A stretch of DNA of 16,909 nucleotides. Origin: JALQTD01 sp965656785 (GTDB lineage: Bacteria; Bacteroidota; Bacteroidia; Flavobacteriales_D; Sanyastnellaceae). Positions 13,502 through 16,909 of this stretch are shown piece by piece; position 1 is the stretch's first letter; each line of letters begins with the position of its first letter. Below the pieces are notes generated by a model. It worked only from the letters and a program-made list of their open reading frames with translations, ran no database searches and was not told the DNA's origin. Both the position numbers and the translations under genes were made by a program. The DNA lies in NCBI GenBank assembly GCA_965656785.1, contig CBFHLY010000040.1:1-16909 (forward strand). Reading direction: 5' to 3'.

Positions 13502-14944
13502 TCACGGCTGGCAGTTGTTGCCGAAGGCTCCGAGCAGCAACAACAAATCCTGAATCGAGACAAACCCATCTGCGTTGACATCCTCGGCACAAGCGGAACC
13601 GACTGCGTAAACGCAGCTTCCGTTTTCGACTTCAGCGGTGGGGCTGAAATTCAAAGCCGATTCATCGGTGCACCCAGATTCCACGCAGCTGCCATCGTCC
13701 ACGGTGGCCTCCGGATTGAAGTTGCCCGCGAAGCTGTACATGCAACCCGCCACCTCCTCAACGCCCCAGACCGCATCCGATGGGCGAACGATGTACAGGC
13801 CGGTCATGGTGCTGATGGCCACGTTGCCACTCGGGAAGTATGGGTAAACGCTCCAAGCCCCCCCGAATTCGGCGGCATCTGATTCGGGATTCGTATCGTA
13901 ATGTCCCACGAGCTCAAGGTTCCCGTTCGCTGCGTCTGAAATGTCAAGGATGCGCAAACCGCTCAGGTAATTCGCTTGAAACAACCGATTCCCCACCACG
14001 TAATGGTTGTGATCAATGGCGGGCACATCGGCTTCGTAATAGCCCAAAATCGTGGGCGCTTCGATGTCGGTGATGTCCACGATGTAGGTTCGGGTGAAGT
14101 TCCCGAAATTCGTTTCGTCCAACTCGTCGTTTACGAAGCACAGGGTGTGGTCGTCATTCACCCAACCTTGGTGGGTGTAGCCCAACTGGGCATATGTCAG
14201 CGTGGAAATCAGCGACACATCGGTCTTGTCGGTGGCGTCCACGATGGACATGCCGCTGTAACCGTTGAAGCAGAATACCAATTCGCGTCCCGTGTAGGCG
14301 GCATCTGGGCCGTGGTAAACGATGGGATGGGCATCGTGTGCATAAGCCCCATCGTACGCTCCCGCTAAGACGGGCGCAGCTGGATCAGCAAGGGAAACGA
14401 TGTGCAACCCGCCGTTGAACGTGTTCGACCCGACCACATAGGCATAACCGGATTCCTCGTTGATGATGAGGTTGTGCGCCTTGCCGAAGTTGCTGTAAGT
14501 CACTTCCGGGGTGAGGGTCGCAACGAGTCCAGGGGTCAAATCGAGGATGGGTTCCAAATCCACGACTTGCATGCCGTGACCCGAAGCCTCCGAAACGATG
14601 TACGCATGGTGCCCGTGCACCTTGATGTCGCGCCACAAACTGGAAACCGTCGCGGTCGGAATGTTCGCCAAATAGACCGGATTCACGGGGTCGGTGATTT
14701 CAACCACGGCGGTACCGTTCGCTCGACCATACAGGACGAACTCCCTACCCGAGGTCGGATCGACCCATCCCCAGCAATCGTTGCCGTTGTTGCCTCCACC
14801 CACTTGGGACAACGTGAGGCTGCTCATCAAATCCACCTCCAAGCACGCCGAACCTCCTGCAAATCCATCCATGCCACAGCTCACTTGGGCACGTCCCGAT
14901 TGCAGCCCGGCAACGGCGAAGAACAAAAGGATTGCGTGTTTCAT
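13502..14944 (-). CDS. Choice-of-anchor-B family secreted protein with Cys-rich repeats and EF-hand-like C-terminus
   Basis: An exported 480-residue protein. The start at 14944 gives a signal peptide (MKHAILLFFAVAGLQSGRAQ); the longer frame from 15124 runs inside the DUF3825 gene. Residues about 25-390 carry LVIVD/choice-of-anchor-B repeats, probably a beta-propeller: VVEITDPVNPVYLANIPT, WRDIKVHGHHAYIVSEASG, GMQVVDLEP, HIVSLADPAAPVLAG, LRILDISD. Residues about 400-446 hold two Cys-rich repeats of the type GC-x-NF-P-A-x-DDGSC. Residues about 455-480 form an EF-hand/dockerin-like loop DVNADGFVSIQD followed by LLLLLGAFG. The canonical Por-secretion C-terminal domain is absent. Cell-surface display or cell-free secretion is likely; function is unknown. 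Its own promoter box lies in the 29-bp gap upstream. Confidence 0.9.
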   Translation of the reverse strand: MKHAILLFFAVAGLQSGRAQVSCGMDGFAGGSACLEVDLMSSLTLSQVGGGNNGNDCWGWVDPTSGREFVLYGRANGTAVVEITDPVNPVYLANIPTATVSSLWRDIKVHGHHAYIVSEASGHGMQVVDLEPILDLTPGLVATLTPEVTYSNFGKAHNLIINEESGYAYVVGSNTFNGGLHIVSLADPAAPVLAGAYDGAYAHDAHPIVYHGPDAAYTGRELVFCFNGYSGMSIVDATDKTDVSLISTLTYAQLGYTHQGWVNDDHTLCFVNDELDETNFGNFTRTYIVDITDIEAPTILGYYEADVPAIDHNHYVVGNRLFQANYLSGLRILDISDAANGNLELVGHYDTNPESDAAEFGGAWSVYPYFPSGNVAISTMTGLYIVRPSDAVWGVEEVAGCMYSFAGNFNPEATVDDGSCVESGCTDESALNFSPTAEVENGSCVYAVGSACAEDVNADGFVSIQDLLLLLGAFGNNCQP

Positions 14945-14960
14945 GGCTTTTGCTTTCCCC

Positions 14961-14968
14961 ACAAGGTA
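14961..14968 (-). promoter_or_regulatory. Candidate -7 promoter box (TACCTTGT) for the choice-of-anchor-B gene
   Basis: The minus strand reads TACCTTGT 16 nt before the ATG at 14944, inside the 29-bp gap after the DUF3825 stop. A TTTG lies 14 bp upstream on the same strand, inside the DUF3825 coding end. The spacing is shorter than the described 17-23 bp. Confidence 0.36.
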
Positions 14969-14973
14969 CGGAA

Positions 14974-15897
14974 TCAAGTCGTCAAATGGGCTCGATGGGC
15001 TCGCGTAGGTTGGGGCTTGCGACCGATGCGCGTTCCATCCGCCAACCAACTGGCCTCGGGGCGAGCAATGAGGCGGGCGTTGTTGTACGCCATGTCCAAG
15101 GTCAACAAATTCACCCCTTCCCAAGTGCCCGAATCGTTCCTGCGAACCGCCACCGCGGCATCCACCTCCCGAAGGTTCGTAAGGGCCAAAGGCAAGAGCA
15201 ACTGAACTTCATTCAACCGCGCATTCCATTGCGGAACAGCGGTTTTATAGTCGACAATGCACCGATCCAAGGTCTGTTCCATGGCCCACTCACACGCCTC
15301 GACGAGCTTGCCCAAAATGCTGGGAAGTTCCGCCACTTCCGCCCGAAACTGCTCCCACACCTCCAGCATGTGTTCGCGCTCCATGCCTTCGGTTTGGGGC
15401 AGTTCCAGCCTTCCTCCAACCGCATCCATCAGCAGTCCCGAAGGAATGCGTCGCAGGTTCTCCAAGCACATGCTCTCCCAATCGCACGCCGGCTCACCTG
15501 CGTCCACAGGATAGAAATACGTCTGCGGACCGCCCCCAAATTGCAACCGGTGGGGCAAAGCCTCGAACTCGTCGCTCAACAACTCCCCAAGCCCTTTCAT
15601 CCCCGGAATGCCGAACCCACGAAAAAACCAATCCTGCGCATCCTCCCGCTCATTCCGAGCGAACACGGCAAAAATGGACTCGAAATTGGAGTTCGTCAGC
15701 CCCGTATTGAAGGTGCAATAGGCCCCGTCCTTTGACTCCACAATCCGGCCCTCGGCATGCACCTGCTCGAACATGTGGTTGAAATAACTCTTCAACACGC
15801 GGTAATTCCTGCCCCAAGGTTCCTTCCTGGCCATGTCGGCCAAGCGTTCTAAGGGTTGAGGATAGTTGGGTACAAATGCAAAATCAAACAACTTCAT
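14974..15897 (-). CDS. DUF3825 domain protein
   Basis: A 307-residue, probably cytoplasmic protein of the DUF3825 family, whose function is not established. Recognised parts are the N-terminus MKLFDFAFVPNYPQPLERLA, then LKSYFNHMFEQVHAEGRIV, CTFNTGLTNSNFESIFAVF, and near the C-terminus VPQWNARLNEVQLLLPLAL followed by AVAVRRNDSGTWEGVNLLTL. The last segment ends DMAYNNARLIARPE, a typical family ending. Some DUF3825 proteins are linked to phage defence or to CSD/NYN-type proteins, but no such partner is seen here. The start at 15897 matches the family N-terminus. The gene sits between two secreted or membrane genes and probably forms its own unit, with an exact TAnnTTTG box upstream. Confidence 0.88.
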   Translation of the reverse strand: MKLFDFAFVPNYPQPLERLADMARKEPWGRNYRVLKSYFNHMFEQVHAEGRIVESKDGAYCTFNTGLTNSNFESIFAVFARNEREDAQDWFFRGFGIPGMKGLGELLSDEFEALPHRLQFGGGPQTYFYPVDAGEPACDWESMCLENLRRIPSGLLMDAVGGRLELPQTEGMEREHMLEVWEQFRAEVAELPSILGKLVEACEWAMEQTLDRCIVDYKTAVPQWNARLNEVQLLLPLALTNLREVDAAVAVRRNDSGTWEGVNLLTLDMAYNNARLIARPEASWLADGTRIGRKPQPTRAHRAHLTT

Positions 15898-15963
15898 CGC
15901 ACAATGAATTCAAAAACATTTAACCAAGCCCACACGCGAGTGAGCACCTAAAAAAGTTTCGAC

Positions 15964-15971
15964 CAAAGGTA
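15964..15971 (-). promoter_or_regulatory. Candidate -7 promoter box (TACCTTTG) for the DUF3825 gene
   Basis: The minus strand reads TACCTTTG, an exact match to TAnnTTTG, in the 91-bp gap between the TPM gene and the DUF3825 gene, 66 nt before the ATG at 15897. A TTG lies 14 bp upstream. It is the best-matching box of the window together with 11317-11324. Confidence 0.48.
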
Positions 15972-15988
15972 ACGGAACTTCCCAGCAA

Positions 15989-16819
15989 TTAAAAGCTCCC
16001 TCCTGCACCGCCTCCGCCAAACCCTCCTCCACCAAACCCACCAAAACCGCCACCACCTCCTCCGAAACCCGATCCGCCTCGAAAAGGACCGCTGCCCGAA
16101 TGGAAATGGCGGTAACGCCCTGACGAACGTTGCGAAGCCGCCCAAAACAGCAACCAAGCCGCAGCCCACGTCAGGTCCTGCTTGCGCTGAATGCTCCGCA
16201 CCGAAGAATAAATCGCAAAGGCAGGCAAACCGAAAAATACCAATAAAAACAAGAACAGCGCCAGCAATGAAGCGCCCCGATCGGCTTTTCCGCCCGACAA
16301 GTAATCGGATTGCGTCCATTCACCCGCTGCCAAATGCATCAAATCCCGCGTTCCGATTTCAAGCGCTGCAGCATAATCCCCGCGCGCAAGGGCGGGAGTC
16401 ATTTCCTGGACGACCCGCATCGCCACGATGTCGGGGATGGCGCCCTCCAACCCATATCCTGGAGCGATGAACAACGCTCCAGAACGGCTTCCAGAACGCG
16501 AGCGGATCGCCACCACGACCCCGTTGTCCTGATCGCCTCGGCCCACGCCCCACTCCTGCCCCAATTCCGTCGCGAACTCTGCGGGTTCCAAACCGCAAAA
16601 GTCCGCGTGCGTCACCACGACGATGACGTGGGAGGTCGTGTCCGTGAACGTGCGCAGCCGGGCGTTGAGCTCGGCCTCGTAGCGATCGGGGATTTGGCCT
16701 GCAAAGTCGTAGACAAACACCCGGTCCACCGGTGGCTGCACGCAACCTTCTGGCAGAAAGGCTACTGCCCACCCCGAGATCCCCAAAGCCATGCAGGTCA
16801 AGAGTGCGTTCCTTACCAT
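15989..16819 (-). CDS. TPM domain membrane protein with Gly-rich tail (YgcG family)
   Basis: A 276-residue envelope protein. The ATG at 16819 overlaps the stop of the upstream TPM gene by 7 bp and gives a signal segment (LLTCMALGISGWAVAFLP). The TPM domain spans about 33-165: VDRVFVYDFAGQIPD, HVIVVVTHADFCG, GQEWGVGRGDQDNGVVVAI, LFIAPGYGLEGAIPD. TPM domains of known structure have a Rossmann-like fold, and some bind divalent metals or act as phosphatases. A membrane helix lies at about 183-204 (LLALFLFLLVFFGLPAFAIY), placing the TPM domain in the periplasm. The tail from 247 is almost pure Gly with spaced Phe, ending GGAGGSF, typical of the family. LemA and a second TPM gene usually lie next door. 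A TTG start at 16825 would be possible but is less likely. Confidence 0.93.
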   Translation of the reverse strand: MVRNALLTCMALGISGWAVAFLPEGCVQPPVDRVFVYDFAGQIPDRYEAELNARLRTFTDTTSHVIVVVTHADFCGLEPAEFATELGQEWGVGRGDQDNGVVVAIRSRSGSRSGALFIAPGYGLEGAIPDIVAMRVVQEMTPALARGDYAAALEIGTRDLMHLAAGEWTQSDYLSGGKADRGASLLALFLFLLVFFGLPAFAIYSSVRSIQRKQDLTWAAAWLLFWAASQRSSGRYRHFHSGSGPFRGGSGFGGGGGGFGGFGGGGFGGGGAGGSF

Positions 16820-16908
16820 CCCCAAGAGATTGCGTCGGGCAATTCGTTCACGTCGTCCAGTTGTCTCGGAAAATGCGCGCTCAAGACCTTGCCCGCCTCG
16901 TCTACTGC
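16813..16908 (-). CDS. TPM domain protein, C-terminal 31 residues (LemA-linked type; cut by window edge)
   Basis: Reading the minus strand from the right edge gives 31 codons ending VNELPDAISWGW and TAA at 16813-16815. The segment LDDVNELPDAISWG preceded by HFP is the characteristic C-terminus of the cytoplasmic TPM proteins that sit between lemA and the membrane-bound TPM gene in Bacteroidota, normally ending FP-x4-D-NELPDEISFG. The rest of the gene, and probably lemA beyond it, lies outside the window. It overlaps the downstream TPM start by 7 bp, which supports co-translation and fixes that gene's ATG. The fragment is too short for a function statement beyond family. Confidence 0.8.
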   Translation of the reverse strand, partial: AVDEAGKVLSAHFPRQLDDVNELPDAISWGW

Positions 16909-16909
16909 C

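Noticed and set aside
13502..13750. T9SS C-terminal sorting domain in the choice-of-anchor-B protein
   Set aside because: The tail is Cys-rich repeats plus an EF-hand-like loop; the typical beta-sandwich ending with a KxxxQ/K-type motif is absent.
1..16909. CRISPR arrays, tRNA genes, insertion sequences or phage genes
   Set aside because: No regularly spaced repeats, cloverleaf-type sequences, transposase or phage-type proteins were seen on reading either strand.

Overview
The window looks like a compact piece of a Bacteroidota chromosome, most likely from a high-GC, probably aquatic Flavobacteriales-type lineage. This rests on family content: a YebC protein starting MGRAFEF, DUF5777 and DUF5723 beta-barrel proteins, a choice-of-anchor-B secreted protein ending in Cys-rich repeats, and a LemA-type TPM gene pair. 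Candidate -7 boxes of the TAnnTTTG type and the lack of obvious Shine-Dalgarno sequences agree. No tRNA, rRNA, CRISPR array, insertion sequence or prophage was seen. Genus-level placement is not possible from sequence reading alone.

Layout. Positions 2-754 (+) hold the C-terminal part of a YbdG-type mechanosensitive channel, directly abutting a convergent yebC gene (755-1480, -). A five-gene plus-strand run follows (1628-4650): a two-domain c-type cytochrome lipoprotein, a one-domain cytochrome lipoprotein, a periplasmic YceI protein, a DUF5777 outer-membrane barrel and a flavodoxin-fold quinone/NAD(P)H oxidoreductase. Gaps are about 10 bp and then 4-bp ATGA overlaps, so this is probably one operon forming an envelope redox module. 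A very acidic 32-residue mini-ORF (4777-4875) and a good intrinsic terminator (4971-4995) come next. The terminator separates them from a convergent YgjP-type zinc metallopeptidase (4994-5704, -).

A large secreted M14 zinc carboxypeptidase with a C-terminal amidotransferase-like region (5758-8199, +) is divergent from the YgjP gene. It converges with a lipoprotein/DUF5723 beta-barrel pair on the minus strand (9656-11290 and 8193-9659, overlapping by 4 bp). A DUF1801 gene (11336-11791, -) and a secreted M15 D,D-peptidase (11823-12524, +) diverge from only 31 bp. OxyR, with both redox cysteines, follows (12566-13498, +). The right end is on the minus strand: a choice-of-anchor-B secreted protein (13502-14944), a DUF3825 protein (14974-15897), a membrane TPM/YgcG protein (15989-16819) and the last 31 codons of a second TPM protein (16813-16908) that the window edge cuts.

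Most genes look like housekeeping, envelope and stress functions (channel, peptidases, OxyR, peroxide or quinone redox). The best candidates for something less described are the cytochrome/YceI/barrel operon, the acidic mini-ORF, the large lipoprotein paired with DUF5723, and a recurring promoter-like box. In three cases that box sits exactly 4 nt before a well-supported start codon, which suggests leaderless transcription.
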